The position numbers and the translations under genes were made by a program. Source: Streptomyces sp. CB02009 (GTDB lineage Bacteria; Actinomycetota; Actinomycetes; Streptomycetales; Streptomycetaceae). From it: DNA of 64,000 bases. Every line of letters begins with the position of its first letter. Positions within the stretch are counted from its first letter, which is position 1. Below, piece after piece: positions 50,550-58,771 of this stretch. The notes under the pieces were generated by a model, which saw only the letters and a program-made list of their open reading frames with translations, was not told the origin of the DNA and did not search any database. The stretch covers positions 658,802 to 722,801 of the forward strand of contig NZ_LIVV01000005.1 of assembly GCF_001905825.1 (NCBI RefSeq), written 5' to 3'.

Positions 50550-51029
50550 ATGCAGCTGGCTGGCGTTCGGACGGCCGCGGCCGGCGATGCGACGACGATA
50601 TCCAGGCTGCTCGCCGACGTCATTCGGAGCAGCTACGCGGGAATCCTGGACGAAATCCCGATGCGGCGGCTGATCTCCGCACAATGCGCACTCCCGCGCA
50701 TACGCGCGGAAATTGAAATTCCCGGGGGCGCGCCCGGCTGGCTCGGCTGGCTCGTCGCGACCGACCCGGAGGGCGCGGTCGTCGGTGTCGCCGCGGGCGG
50801 TGTCCCGGTCCCGGGCGAGGGCGAGGTGTACGCCCTCGCGGTGGCGTCCGGCTCCCGCCGCCGGGGTGTGGGTACGGCGCTGCTCGCGGCGGCCACGGAC
50901 CGGATGCGGAACTTCGGGGCGCGGGACCAGCGGGTGGAGCTCCCCGCGGAGGCGGACCCGGCCCTGCCCTTCTACACCCACCTGGGATTCGCCGCCCTCT
51001 CCGCCCGGCGCTGGAGCAGAACGCTGTAG
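50550..51029 (+). CDS. GNAT-family N-acetyltransferase
   Basis: The 159-residue protein has the GNAT fold with acetyl-CoA motif A SGSRRRGVGTALL and motif B PFYTHLGF. The substrate is unknown. ATG at 50550 is preferred because GAAGGG lies 11 nt upstream; an in-frame GTG at 50502 and an ATG at 50508 would add 14-16 residues. The promoter region 50395-50520 is notably AT-richer than its surroundings. Confidence 0.86.
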   Translation: MQLAGVRTAAAGDATTISRLLADVIRSSYAGILDEIPMRRLISAQCALPRIRAEIEIPGGAPGWLGWLVATDPEGAVVGVAAGGVPVPGEGEVYALAVASGSRRRGVGTALLAAATDRMRNFGARDQRVELPAEADPALPFYTHLGFAALSARRWSRTL

Positions 51030-51082
51030 CGACGGCCGCACTCCAGGGCGTGGCAGATCCACGCCATCGCGTGTTCACGCAG

Positions 51083-51101
51083 CCCGATCCGGTGGATCGG
51101 G
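51083..51101. terminator. Hairpin after the GNAT gene
   Basis: A perfect 8-bp stem CCCGATCC-GGT-GGATCGGG lies 54 bp after the stop codon. Confidence 0.65.
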
Positions 51102-51199
51102 ATTCCTCCCCCAGGTCAGGATGGGTCCAGCGGCGCGGGCCCCGGCGGCACGGGTACCTCGTCCGGACGGCATGGACCGAGCGAGCCCCTGGAGGAGCG

Positions 51200-52093
51200 A
51201 TGCACACACCGAGCGGCACTTCCCTGCCCGTCGTGCCCGCAGCGTTCGCTCCGGTCCTGCCGTCCCGATACGGCCGGGAGCCGGAGCCCGCACCCGGCGC
51301 CGGCGTCCGCGTCACCTCGGACACCCTGCCGGGACTCGAATCCGTCTCCCCCGCCGATGAGAACTCCGTCTGGCTGCACGACGCCCTGCTCGGCCCCCAC
51401 AGCGCGGACATCGTCCGGTACCTCAGCCTCGCCCGCTCCACCGGCGGACCCGTTCTGGACCTCGGCTCCGGCGCGGGACGGCTCGCCGTCCCGTTCGCCC
51501 GGCACGGCTTCGCCGTGGAAGCCGTGGACCGGGACGCCTCGGCCCTCGAGCGCCTCGACGGCTGGGCCCGCCGGATCGGCCCGCAGGTGGCCGGGCTCGT
51601 CGTCACCCACCGGACGGACCTCACCGAGCTGCGCCTCGACGGCAGTTACCGGCTGGCGCTGCTCGCGGGCGCCATGGTGGCCGCCGTACCCCCGGCGCGG
51701 CGGCCCGCGCTGCTGCGGGAGGTGGCGTCCCATCTGCAGTCGGGCGGGGCGCTCGCCCTCGACTACACGGCACACCAGCTGCCGGGGCTCATCGCGGAGC
51801 CGCGCCGGACCTGGGCCTTCCAGGTGCCGCGCTTCGACGGCATCGACGAGTGGGTGGTGGCCCGGCAGGTCTTCGACCTGCCGTCGATGAGCGAGCGGAT
51901 CACCTACTACGCGGCGAGGACCGGGAAGCTGTCCACCGAGCGGGTCGTGCTGACCACCGACAAGTGGATCGTCGAGCCCGAACGGCTGGCGGCGGAGCTG
52001 CACGCGGCGGGCCTGCACATCGAGGGCCGGCGGCGGCACCGGATCGACGAGCGGACCGAGTCCGTGCTGCTCGTGTGCAGGACGGACGACTGA
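51200..52093 (+). CDS. Class-I SAM-dependent methyltransferase
   Basis: The 297-residue protein has the Rossmann methyltransferase motif I VLDLGSGAGRLAVPFA near residue 95, post-I AVDRDASALE, and a later motif LALLAGAMVAAVP. An N-terminal extension of about 65 residues precedes the core. The acceptor is unknown. Consensus GGAGGAG lies 3 nt before the ATG. Three 31-bp tandem repeats follow the gene. Confidence 0.9.
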   Translation: MHTPSGTSLPVVPAAFAPVLPSRYGREPEPAPGAGVRVTSDTLPGLESVSPADENSVWLHDALLGPHSADIVRYLSLARSTGGPVLDLGSGAGRLAVPFARHGFAVEAVDRDASALERLDGWARRIGPQVAGLVVTHRTDLTELRLDGSYRLALLAGAMVAAVPPARRPALLREVASHLQSGGALALDYTAHQLPGLIAEPRRTWAFQVPRFDGIDEWVVARQVFDLPSMSERITYYAARTGKLSTERVVLTTDKWIVEPERLAAELHAAGLHIEGRRRHRIDERTESVLLVCRTDD

Positions 52094-52106
52094 ACGGACG
52101 ACAGCT

Positions 52107-52212
52107 GACCGGACCGGCGACGGAACGGACGGCGGCCGACCGGACCGGCGACGGAACGGACGGCGGCCGACCGGACCGGCGACCGAACGGACGGCCGACC
52201 GGACGGACGAAG
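52107..52212. repeat. 31-bp tandem repeat, 3.4 copies
   Basis: Copies start at 52107, 52138 and 52169 with the shared core GACCGGACCGGCGAC. The first two are identical over 31 bp, the third is shortened, and a 16-bp partial follows. The array ends 29 bp before the TACGAT -10 box of the Fur-type gene. Confidence 0.9.
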
Positions 52213-52216
52213 AGCC

Positions 52217-52246
52217 CTGACGAGGTTGACGAGCAAGAGGTACGAT
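52217..52246 (+). promoter_or_regulatory. Promoter of the Fur-type gene
   Basis: CTGACG (52217-52222) and TACGAT (52241-52246) with an 18-bp spacer fit a vegetative Streptomyces promoter. The tandem repeat lies directly upstream. Confidence 0.5.
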
Positions 52247-52271
52247 GCCCACAAAAGTTTGAGCCGACCAG

Positions 52272-52736
52272 ATGGCGGGCGGGCGGGCGGAGAAGATGGC
52301 AGTCGTGGAAGAGCTGACGGGCCGCGAGGCGGTGATCCAGCGCCTGCGCGACGTGGGGCTGCGGGTCACGGGCCCGCGCCTGGAGGTGCTCACGGTGCTC
52401 GCCGCCGGCGGCCATCTCGACGTCGAGGCGATCACCACCACCGCCCGCGAGCGGCTCGGCACGCTGACCAGCCAGGCCGTGTACGAGATGCTGCGGCACT
52501 TCCAGGAGACCGGCCTGGTCAGCAAGTTCGACCGGCCCGGCCTGCCCGCGGTCTTCGAGATCTCGGGCCCCGCGCACCAGCACGCCCTGTGCACGGTGTG
52601 CGGCCGCGTGGAGAACGTCGCGGCGGCCGCGCCGGCGGCGCCCGACGGCGCCCTTCCGGAGTGGCGCGTGGACGACGCGGAGGTCGTCTTCAAGGGCCTG
52701 TGCCCCGACTGCCGGGCGAGCGCCCCCGCCGCCTGA
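52272..52736 (+). CDS. Fur-family repressor
   Basis: The 154-residue protein has the Fur winged helix (RVTGPRLEVLTVLAAGGHLDVEAI, TSQAVYEMLRHFQETGLV) and a dimerisation domain with two CxxC pairs (CTVCGR and CPDCR) that would bind structural zinc. It is nearest to FurA/CatR-type peroxide sensors. In Streptomyces furA usually sits beside katG, but no catalase gene is linked here. The start is ATG 52272, or ATG 52296, which would give 146 residues. Confidence 0.9.
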   Translation: MAGGRAEKMAVVEELTGREAVIQRLRDVGLRVTGPRLEVLTVLAAGGHLDVEAITTTARERLGTLTSQAVYEMLRHFQETGLVSKFDRPGLPAVFEISGPAHQHALCTVCGRVENVAAAAPAAPDGALPEWRVDDAEVVFKGLCPDCRASAPAA

Positions 52737-52879
52737 GCCGCAGCCGGGCGCACCGGAGCGGCCGGTCGCCGGGCGTGCGCGAGGGCGGTCAACTCCGTGC
52801 GTGTCGTTCGAATGTGTGGCAGGGTCTAGCGGGGCGATTCAACAGGATCCGAGTGGATCCGAGGGGAGTCCGCTGCGCC

Positions 52880-53908
52880 GTGTCCAGAAACGCCGCCGTG
52901 TCCCGCGCGGGCAGCGAACAGGCTCTCGCCGTCTACCAGCAGCTCCGCACCCGCCCCGGCACCGGCTTCGACCAGGTCGCGGACGGCCTGCAGCTCTCCG
53001 CCGAGGAGCGGGAGCGATGTCGTGAGGAGCTCGCCTCCTTAGGGCTCACCACCTCGGACCGCTCCGGCGACCGGACCGTCGTCGACCCCGACGTCGCCCT
53101 GCTGCGGCTGCTGCGCCGGGAGCGCGACCGGCTCCAGGAGCGCCTCGCCGCGACCAGCCGCGCGCACACCGCGCTCGAAGCCCTCGCCGGACCGTTCCTG
53201 CGGGCCGGAGCGACGCCCCGCTCCGAGGTCGAGGTCGAGATCGTCACCGACCCGCAGCGGGTGCTGCGCGAGCTGACGGAGCTCACCGAGTCCGTCCGTA
53301 CCGCCGTCCACGTCATGCACACCGGGTCGGTACGCCGTGAGGACATGGCCGCCGAGCTGGACCGGGACCGCTGCCGGGCCGCCCGCGGGGTGCGGGTCCG
53401 CGCCATGTACAGCCGGCGGGTCGGCACCGTGCCCGAGATGACGCAGCACCTGGCCGACCGGGCGGCGCTCGGGGTCGAGCTGCGGCTCTCCCCCGTCGTC
53501 CCGATGAACATGGTCCTCGCCGACGAGAACTTCGCCCTGCTGCCGACGGACCCGCACGACCCGGACTCGCCCACCATCCTGGCCCGCGGTCCCGGCCTCG
53601 TCCGCTCGTACCTCGCCCTGTACGAGTACTGCTGGCAGGCGGCCTCCCGGTACGGCGAGGAGCCCGGCGGGAGCGGCGGCGGTGCCGGCGACGGGCTGTC
53701 CGACCAGCAGCGGGCCGCGCTGCACATGCTGGCCTCGGGCATCAAGGACGAGCAGATCGCGCGGAGTCTCGGGGTGTCGCTGCGGACCGTCAGCCGGCTG
53801 CTCTCGGAGGTCATGCAGGAACTGGGCGCGGCGAGCCGCTTCGAGGCCGGGGTGAAGGCGGCGCGGCTCGGCCTGCTCGACGGCGAGGGGTCCGAACAGG
53901 GGGCCTAG
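52880..53908 (+). CDS. TrmB/LuxR-type regulator A
   Basis: The 342-residue protein combines an N-terminal winged-helix-like segment (residues 10-55, QALAVYQQLRTRPG to ELASLGL), a short coiled coil, a central TrmB/phospholipase-D-like ligand domain (VRVRAMYSRR, VVPMNMVLADENFALL) and a C-terminal LuxR helix-turn-helix (IKDEQIARSLGVSLRTVSRLL). The gene at 54030 is a close paralogue with the same order. The GTG start has GGGGAG 13 nt upstream, a weak spacing. Its signal is unknown. Confidence 0.82.
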   Translation: MSRNAAVSRAGSEQALAVYQQLRTRPGTGFDQVADGLQLSAEERERCREELASLGLTTSDRSGDRTVVDPDVALLRLLRRERDRLQERLAATSRAHTALEALAGPFLRAGATPRSEVEVEIVTDPQRVLRELTELTESVRTAVHVMHTGSVRREDMAAELDRDRCRAARGVRVRAMYSRRVGTVPEMTQHLADRAALGVELRLSPVVPMNMVLADENFALLPTDPHDPDSPTILARGPGLVRSYLALYEYCWQAASRYGEEPGGSGGGAGDGLSDQQRAALHMLASGIKDEQIARSLGVSLRTVSRLLSEVMQELGAASRFEAGVKAARLGLLDGEGSEQGA

Positions 53909-54029
53909 TGAATGGAGTTCCGGTGCGAGACGGTAGGTACGGGCACGGGCACTGCAGGACGGACTCCCGCCGAGCCGTATGACAAGGTGAGGGCGGGGCG
54001 ACTCGGAGGATGAGGGGGGTCACTTCGCC

Positions 54030-55082
54030 ATGGTCACTGGGGGCGACGGCGTCGGGGAGGGCACGACCGAGGTCCTGCTTGCCGTGTACCAGGAGCTGCG
54101 CCGCCGGGGCGTCTCGGACTTCGAGGAGGTCCGCAGGGAACTCGGTCTGGCGCCGGAGGAGTACGAGCGATGTCGCGGCGAACTCCTCTCCCTGGGACTG
54201 ATCGTGCCGACGGGTCAGGCGCACGCCACCGTCACGGCCGTGCGGGACGGCAGCTGGCGCTCGGAGACGGACACGGTGGCGGCGATCGATCCGGAGATCG
54301 CGCTGCTGCGGCTCCTGGAGCGGGAGCGCGAGCGGCTGCGGGAGCATCTGGCGGAGGCGGACGAGGCGTACAGCACGCTGGAGATCCTCGCGGGCTCCTA
54401 TCTGCGGGCCGAGGCGCTGACGAAGGCGGAGGCGCACGTCGAGGCGCTGACCGACTACCGCAGGATCCAGCAGGCCATCGAGGACATCACCGATGTGATG
54501 CAGGAGAGTTCGGCCGCGCTGCACCCGGGGATGCCGGGGCGGCAGAACCCGGACCGGATGCTCGACCGGGACCGGCGGCAGATCGCGAACGGGGTGCGGG
54601 TGCGGGCCATCTACGGCCGGCAGGAGGCCGCGGACCCGCAGATGGAGAAGTTCCTGGGGCAGCGGGCCGAGCTGGGTGTGGAGATCCGCCTGGCCCCCGT
54701 CGTCCCGATGAACCTGATCATCGCGGACCAGCAGTTCGCGCTGGTGCCGATCCGGCCCGAGGAGCCGGGCGAGGGCGCGATCCTGGCGCGGGGCAGCGCG
54801 CTCGTGCGGCCGTATCTGAGCCTGTACGAGCACTGCTGGCACACGGCGACGCCGTACGGCAACGAGGCGGCGGCGGAGGCGGGCGGCGACGGTCTCTCGG
54901 AGCAGCAGCGAGCGGCGCTGCACATGCTCGCCTCGGGGATGAAGGACGAGCGGATCGCGCGCACGCTCGGGGTGTCGCTGCGGACCGTCAGCCGGATGAT
55001 CTCGGAGCTGATGCAGGAGCTGGGGGCGACGAGCCGTTTCGAGGCGGGGGCGCGTGCGGTGCGGCTCGGCTGGCTCGACTGA
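54030..55082 (+). CDS. TrmB/LuxR-type regulator B
   Basis: The 350-residue protein repeats the design of the upstream paralogue: a winged-helix-like start (EVLLAVYQELRRRG), coiled coil (LERERERLREHLAEADEAY), TrmB-like middle (VRVRAIYGRQ, VVPMNLIIADQQFAL) and a LuxR helix-turn-helix (MKDERIARTLGVSLRTVSRMI). The tandem arrangement points to gene duplication. A 14-bp hairpin ends the unit. The next gene is a convergent small secreted peptide, a possible signal (inference only). Confidence 0.84.
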   Translation: MVTGGDGVGEGTTEVLLAVYQELRRRGVSDFEEVRRELGLAPEEYERCRGELLSLGLIVPTGQAHATVTAVRDGSWRSETDTVAAIDPEIALLRLLERERERLREHLAEADEAYSTLEILAGSYLRAEALTKAEAHVEALTDYRRIQQAIEDITDVMQESSAALHPGMPGRQNPDRMLDRDRRQIANGVRVRAIYGRQEAADPQMEKFLGQRAELGVEIRLAPVVPMNLIIADQQFALVPIRPEEPGEGAILARGSALVRPYLSLYEHCWHTATPYGNEAAAEAGGDGLSEQQRAALHMLASGMKDERIARTLGVSLRTVSRMISELMQELGATSRFEAGARAVRLGWLD

Positions 55083-55123
55083 CCGGATCGGCGGGGAAAT
55101 CGGCGGATGCGCGGGCAATACCG

Positions 55124-55157
55124 GGGCCCCGCAATCGTGGCAGCGATTGCGGGGCCC
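55124..55157. terminator. Perfect 14-bp hairpin terminator
   Basis: GGGCCCCGCAATCG pairs with CGATTGCGGGGCCC across a 6-nt loop. It is shared by regulator B and the convergent small secreted peptide gene. Confidence 0.92.
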
Positions 55158-55200
55158 GGCGGCGTGTGAATATGTCTGGCGAAATTCCCCGGGAATGACG

Positions 55201-55404
55201 TCAGTTGGTCGGGGTCGGCTTCGGCGGAACGACCGGCCAGCCGTTGTCCTCGGCGACGCCGGCGACGGTCTGGGGGGTGACCGGGTGGTCGGCGTCGGAG
55301 CCGACGGCGAAGGTGGCGCCGCCCGCTACGGCGGTACAGGCGGCCACGGCGACCAGGAGCTGACGGACGGTCTTGCGGATTCCGGCGTTCTGCGCAACGG
55401 ACAT
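55201..55404 (-). CDS. Small secreted peptide
   Basis: The 67-residue protein has a basic start (MSVAQNAGIRKTVRQ), a hydrophobic signal core (LLVAVAACTAVAGGATFAV) and a mature part of about 30 residues (ending NGWPVVPPKPTPTN) without cysteines. GGAGGA lies directly upstream of the ATG. The leader 55405-55600 is AT-richer than its surroundings and has a GGAAT-GTGA-ATTCC repeat at 55421-55434. A signalling or surface role is possible; no family is recognised. Confidence 0.75.
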   Translation of the reverse strand: MSVAQNAGIRKTVRQLLVAVAACTAVAGGATFAVGSDADHPVTPQTVAGVAEDNGWPVVPPKPTPTN

Positions 55405-55600
55405 GATTCCTCCAGGACTTGGAATGTGAATTCCGCCTTCCGGGGGCCCGTGCCGCCGGGCGTTCCCTGAAGACATCTCCATTCTGTCCGGGCCTCCGAA
55501 TCGAATCCATAGTTCGTCTCTGCGTGGACTCGCCATGGCGTGGATGCGTCAATCCGCCGTTCTCACAACGGAATTGACGAATCCGGAGCTCTCCATATCT

Positions 55601-55615
55601 TTGGTCGAACCAAAA
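55601..55615. promoter_or_regulatory. Inverted repeat downstream of the mshA-like gene
   Basis: TTTGGT-CGA-ACCAAA is a perfect 6-3-6 repeat, followed by AAGAGA, just beyond the stop of the mshA-like gene and about 200 bp upstream of the secreted-peptide gene. It could be an operator for the latter or part of a terminator. Confidence 0.4.
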
Positions 55616-55621
55616 GAGATG

Positions 55622-56953
55622 CTAGACTTGTGCTACGGCCTTCTCGTTCCTCCAGGAGAGAGGGGCCGCCGGGGCAGGGGCGTGCCGCCGCCCCTGCCCC
55701 ACCACCCGCTCCCCGCCCGGGAACACCGGCCGGCGCGTCTCCGCCAGCACCTCCCGGTACACCTCGACGGTGCGGGCGGCCGACGCCCGCCAGCTCATCC
55801 CGCGCGCGTGCCCTACCGCCGCCTCCCCCATCGCCCCCACCCTCTCCGGGCGCGCCGCGAGCCCGCCCAGCAGGCGCGCGTACTCCGCCGGGTCGTGACC
55901 CCGCACCAGCAGCCCCGTCACCCCGTCCCGGACCGCCGTCGGCAGCCCGCCCACCGCGGCCGCGAGCACCGGAGTCCCGCAGGCCTGCGCCTCCAGGGCC
56001 ACCAGGCCGAAGGACTCGCTCCGCGAGGGCACCACCAGGACGTCCGCCGCCCGGTACCAGTCCGCGAGCCGCTCCTGCGGTACGGGCGGGCAGGACCGCA
56101 GCACGTCCGTCACCCCCAGCTCCGCGGCGAGCTGCCACGCCGACCCCTCGCGGGTCGCGCCCGAATGCCCACCGACCACCGGCACCAGGAGCCGGCGGCG
56201 CAGCTCCGGGGACTCCCGCAGCAGCTCGGCGACCGCCCGCACCAGCACGTCGGGCCCCTTCAACGGCTGGATGCGGCCCGCGTACAGCGGCACGAACGCC
56301 TCGGCCGGCAGCCCGAGCCTGGCCCGCGCCGCCGCCCGCCCGTCCCCCGGGTGGAAGGTCCGCAGATCGACCCCGGGACGCACCACCTCGGTCCGCTCCC
56401 CCGCCGCCCCGTACAGCGACCGCAGCGCCTCGGCCTCGTCCGCCGTGTTCGCGATCAGCCGGTCGGCGGCGGACACCACCTGGTGCTCCCCCCGGACCCG
56501 GAGCTCCGGCTCAGGAGTGTCGCCGGCGGCCAGCGAGGCGTTCTTCACCCGGGCCAGGGTGTGGGCGGTGTGCACCAGCGGGATCCGCCAGCCCACCGAG
56601 GCGATCCGGCCCGCCTGCCCGGAGAGCCAGTAGTGCGAGTGGACCAGGTCGTACCGCCGCTCCTCCTTGAGCAGGGCCAGCGAGAACGGCACCACCAGAT
56701 CGGGCATGGCCTCCTTGGGCAGCGCCCGGCGCGGCCCCGCGTGCAGGTGCCGGACCCGCACCCCGGGGGCGAGCTCGACGAGCGGGGGCAGGCCCTCGCC
56801 CCGGCAGCGGGTGAACAGATCGACCTCGGCGCCCTGTTCGGCCAGGGCGCGGGAGAGCTCGACCATGTAGACGTTCATGCCGCCGGCGTCCCCCGTCCCG
56901 GGCTGGTGCAGCGGGGAGGTGTGGACGCTGAGCATGGCGACGCGCAGGGACAC
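55622..56953 (-). CDS. MshA-like GT4 glycosyltransferase (paralogue)
   Basis: The 443-residue protein is a GT4 glycosyltransferase clearly related to MshA, which links N-acetylglucosamine to inositol phosphate in mycothiol synthesis. It keeps VAMLSVHTSPL, GDAGGMNVY (Asn27) and residues at the inositol-phosphate positions I recall from the corynebacterial structure: Lys80, Tyr108, Thr132, Arg154. The C-terminal UDP-sugar motif SESFGLVALEAQACGTPV is present. The GTG start follows AGGAG. Its sequence differs clearly from typical Streptomyces MshA as I remember it, so it is probably a second copy in a biosynthetic cluster. Confidence 0.88.
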   Translation of the reverse strand: MSLRVAMLSVHTSPLHQPGTGDAGGMNVYMVELSRALAEQGAEVDLFTRCRGEGLPPLVELAPGVRVRHLHAGPRRALPKEAMPDLVVPFSLALLKEERRYDLVHSHYWLSGQAGRIASVGWRIPLVHTAHTLARVKNASLAAGDTPEPELRVRGEHQVVSAADRLIANTADEAEALRSLYGAAGERTEVVRPGVDLRTFHPGDGRAAARARLGLPAEAFVPLYAGRIQPLKGPDVLVRAVAELLRESPELRRRLLVPVVGGHSGATREGSAWQLAAELGVTDVLRSCPPVPQERLADWYRAADVLVVPSRSESFGLVALEAQACGTPVLAAAVGGLPTAVRDGVTGLLVRGHDPAEYARLLGGLAARPERVGAMGEAAVGHARGMSWRASAARTVEVYREVLAETRRPVFPGGERVVGQGRRHAPAPAAPLSWRNEKAVAQV

Positions 56954-57062
56954 GAGAGGCTCCTGAGGGGAGGGAAGCCACGTGGCCCTGCGCGTCGCTC
57001 GCGCGCGCACGGTCACGCGGCGGGGTGGGGGATCGGACACGGCGGTACGGGACGTACTGTCC

Positions 57063-57081
57063 TACTTAGTTGCTTAGTAGT
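57063..57081. promoter_or_regulatory. Inverted repeat in the spacer before the mshA-like gene
   Basis: CTACTTAG-TTG-CTTAGTAG has arms that match at 7 of 8 positions, in a locally AT-rich stretch 110 bp upstream of the mshA-like start. It resembles a GntR- or MarR-type operator and suggests a separate promoter for that gene. Confidence 0.5.
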
Positions 57082-57099
57082 AGAAGGTCGGAGGAAGCG

Positions 57100-58665
57100 T
57101 CAGAACCCGAAGACCGGACCCGACGGGGGCGCGAGCCGGGTTCCGGGGAGGGGCGGCGTCAGGGCGTGCCAGTCGACCGGGCGGCCCGGCGCCGCCAGGA
57201 GCGCCGCCGCCAGCCGGTCGGCGCCCTCCGGCATCACCGGCCGGGACCACGCCGACAGGGCCGACGCCACCGCCAACTGGGCCGCGAGCGCCGGAAGATG
57301 ACGGCAGGAGGTGCTGGGGCGGCAGCGCTCGTGGGCGTTGACGTGCCCGAAGTCGGCGGCCGAGCGGACCATCTCGTCCAGGACGGCGACCGCCCGGCGC
57401 GGGTCGAAGGCATCGGGGCCGTACGCCTCGCGCAGGTCGTCGACGCCCCGGTGCAGCCGCCGCTCCAGGACCTCCCAGCCGGTGCCGCCGGGCAGCGCCT
57501 GCGGGGCGAGTCCGCCGCACTCCTCCCGCACGGCGCCGAAGAGCCGGGACAGCCAGCTGTTCCAGTTCTCGTCCAGCTCGCGGCGGGCGGTGGCGAGCCG
57601 CTCCCGGTGGAAGACGGTGCGGCGGCCCAGCGGGCGGGCCTGGAGGACGTGCCGGCGCAGGGTGTCGGAGCCGTACTCGGTGAGCAGGTCGAGCGCCCAG
57701 ACGTTGCCCTCCTGGACGCCCTCCTCGATGACGTACGACTCGTTGACGTTGAAGTCCTGCGGCAGCTTGATGTCCTGCGCGAGCAGCAGCACCGGCAGCA
57801 GCACGGCATGGCAGAAGGCGTGCCCGAAGCCGCAGAAGTGGATCGCGCGGCGGGGCAGCGGACCCGTCACGTCGTAACCGAAGAGGTGCATCGCGGCGGC
57901 CTCGAAGCAGCCGTCGATCCGGTGGTCGGGGAAGCCCTCGACGGGCACCTGGAGGCCCCACTCGGCGGGGTGGCCGACCGCGATGTCCGGCAGCCCGTCC
58001 TCGACGAGCGACTCGCACAGGGCGGCCAGCCGCGGCGGCAGCCCGGCCGTCGCCCAGTAGTCGGCGAGCGTCTCCCGGAACGGCTCCAGGGGTACGTAGA
58101 GCCGGCGGCAGCGGCGGGCCACCGCCGGGGTGTCGCAGAGCGCGCAACGGGCGCCGATGAGGTCGCCGCCGTCGTTCGGCCGCGCGCACTCGTGGCACAT
58201 GCCGCCGTCGCTGACCGCGCCGCAGTGCGGGCAGGTGCCGGTCGCGTGCGCCCCGTACAGCCAGCGGTCGCACGGCTCGCAGTACGGCAGGAGGCGGGTG
58301 CGCGGGGCGATGACGCCCTGCGCGAAGAGCCGCCCGAAGAGGTCCTGCACCCAGCGTCCGTAGCCCTTGTCGCGGCGTGGACGCACGATGTGGTCGAACT
58401 CCACGCCCGACCGCAGCCAGTCCGCGGTGATCGCGGCCCGGTATCCCTCGGCGACCTCCTCGGGCTTGCGGTGGTGGCGCAGCGCCCGGACCTCGACGGA
58501 GCTCGCGTGGTCGGCGGTACCGGTGGTGAAGCGGACGGCCTCGCCCTCGGCCCGCAGATAGCGGGTGAGGACGTCGGCGGCGACGTACGGCCCGGCGAGA
58601 TGGCCGATGTGGAGTTCGCCGTGGGTGGCGGGAGGGGTCGCGGTGATCCAGACAGGGGTGCTCAT
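57100..58665 (-). CDS. Methionyl-tRNA-synthetase-like protein, KMSKS lost
   Basis: The 521-residue protein has the class-I HIGH motif at 19-22 and the MetRS zinc-knuckle region with four CxxC pairs (129/132, 145/148, 157/160, 174/177). The KMSKS loop is replaced by NVNES near 306-310, and the VWLDAPIGY methionine-pocket segment of true MetRS is changed to RIDGCFEAA. An anticodon-type helical domain remains. It is unlikely to be the housekeeping enzyme. By analogy with MshC, a tRNA-synthetase relative that joins cysteine to GlcN-inositol, I infer an amino-acid ligase. The ATG follows AGGAGG. Confidence 0.82.
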   Translation of the reverse strand: MSTPVWITATPPATHGELHIGHLAGPYVAADVLTRYLRAEGEAVRFTTGTADHASSVEVRALRHHRKPEEVAEGYRAAITADWLRSGVEFDHIVRPRRDKGYGRWVQDLFGRLFAQGVIAPRTRLLPYCEPCDRWLYGAHATGTCPHCGAVSDGGMCHECARPNDGGDLIGARCALCDTPAVARRCRRLYVPLEPFRETLADYWATAGLPPRLAALCESLVEDGLPDIAVGHPAEWGLQVPVEGFPDHRIDGCFEAAAMHLFGYDVTGPLPRRAIHFCGFGHAFCHAVLLPVLLLAQDIKLPQDFNVNESYVIEEGVQEGNVWALDLLTEYGSDTLRRHVLQARPLGRRTVFHRERLATARRELDENWNSWLSRLFGAVREECGGLAPQALPGGTGWEVLERRLHRGVDDLREAYGPDAFDPRRAVAVLDEMVRSAADFGHVNAHERCRPSTSCRHLPALAAQLAVASALSAWSRPVMPEGADRLAAALLAAPGRPVDWHALTPPLPGTRLAPPSGPVFGF

Positions 58666-58771
58666 GGGACCTCCTTGACGCTGTGGTGCGGTGGGCTTCA
58701 GCGGTCGCGTACGGCGGAGCGCTGTCGGCGCAGGGCGGGTCAGCGGGCTCGGGCTCGAAGGGGTGGCGGGG

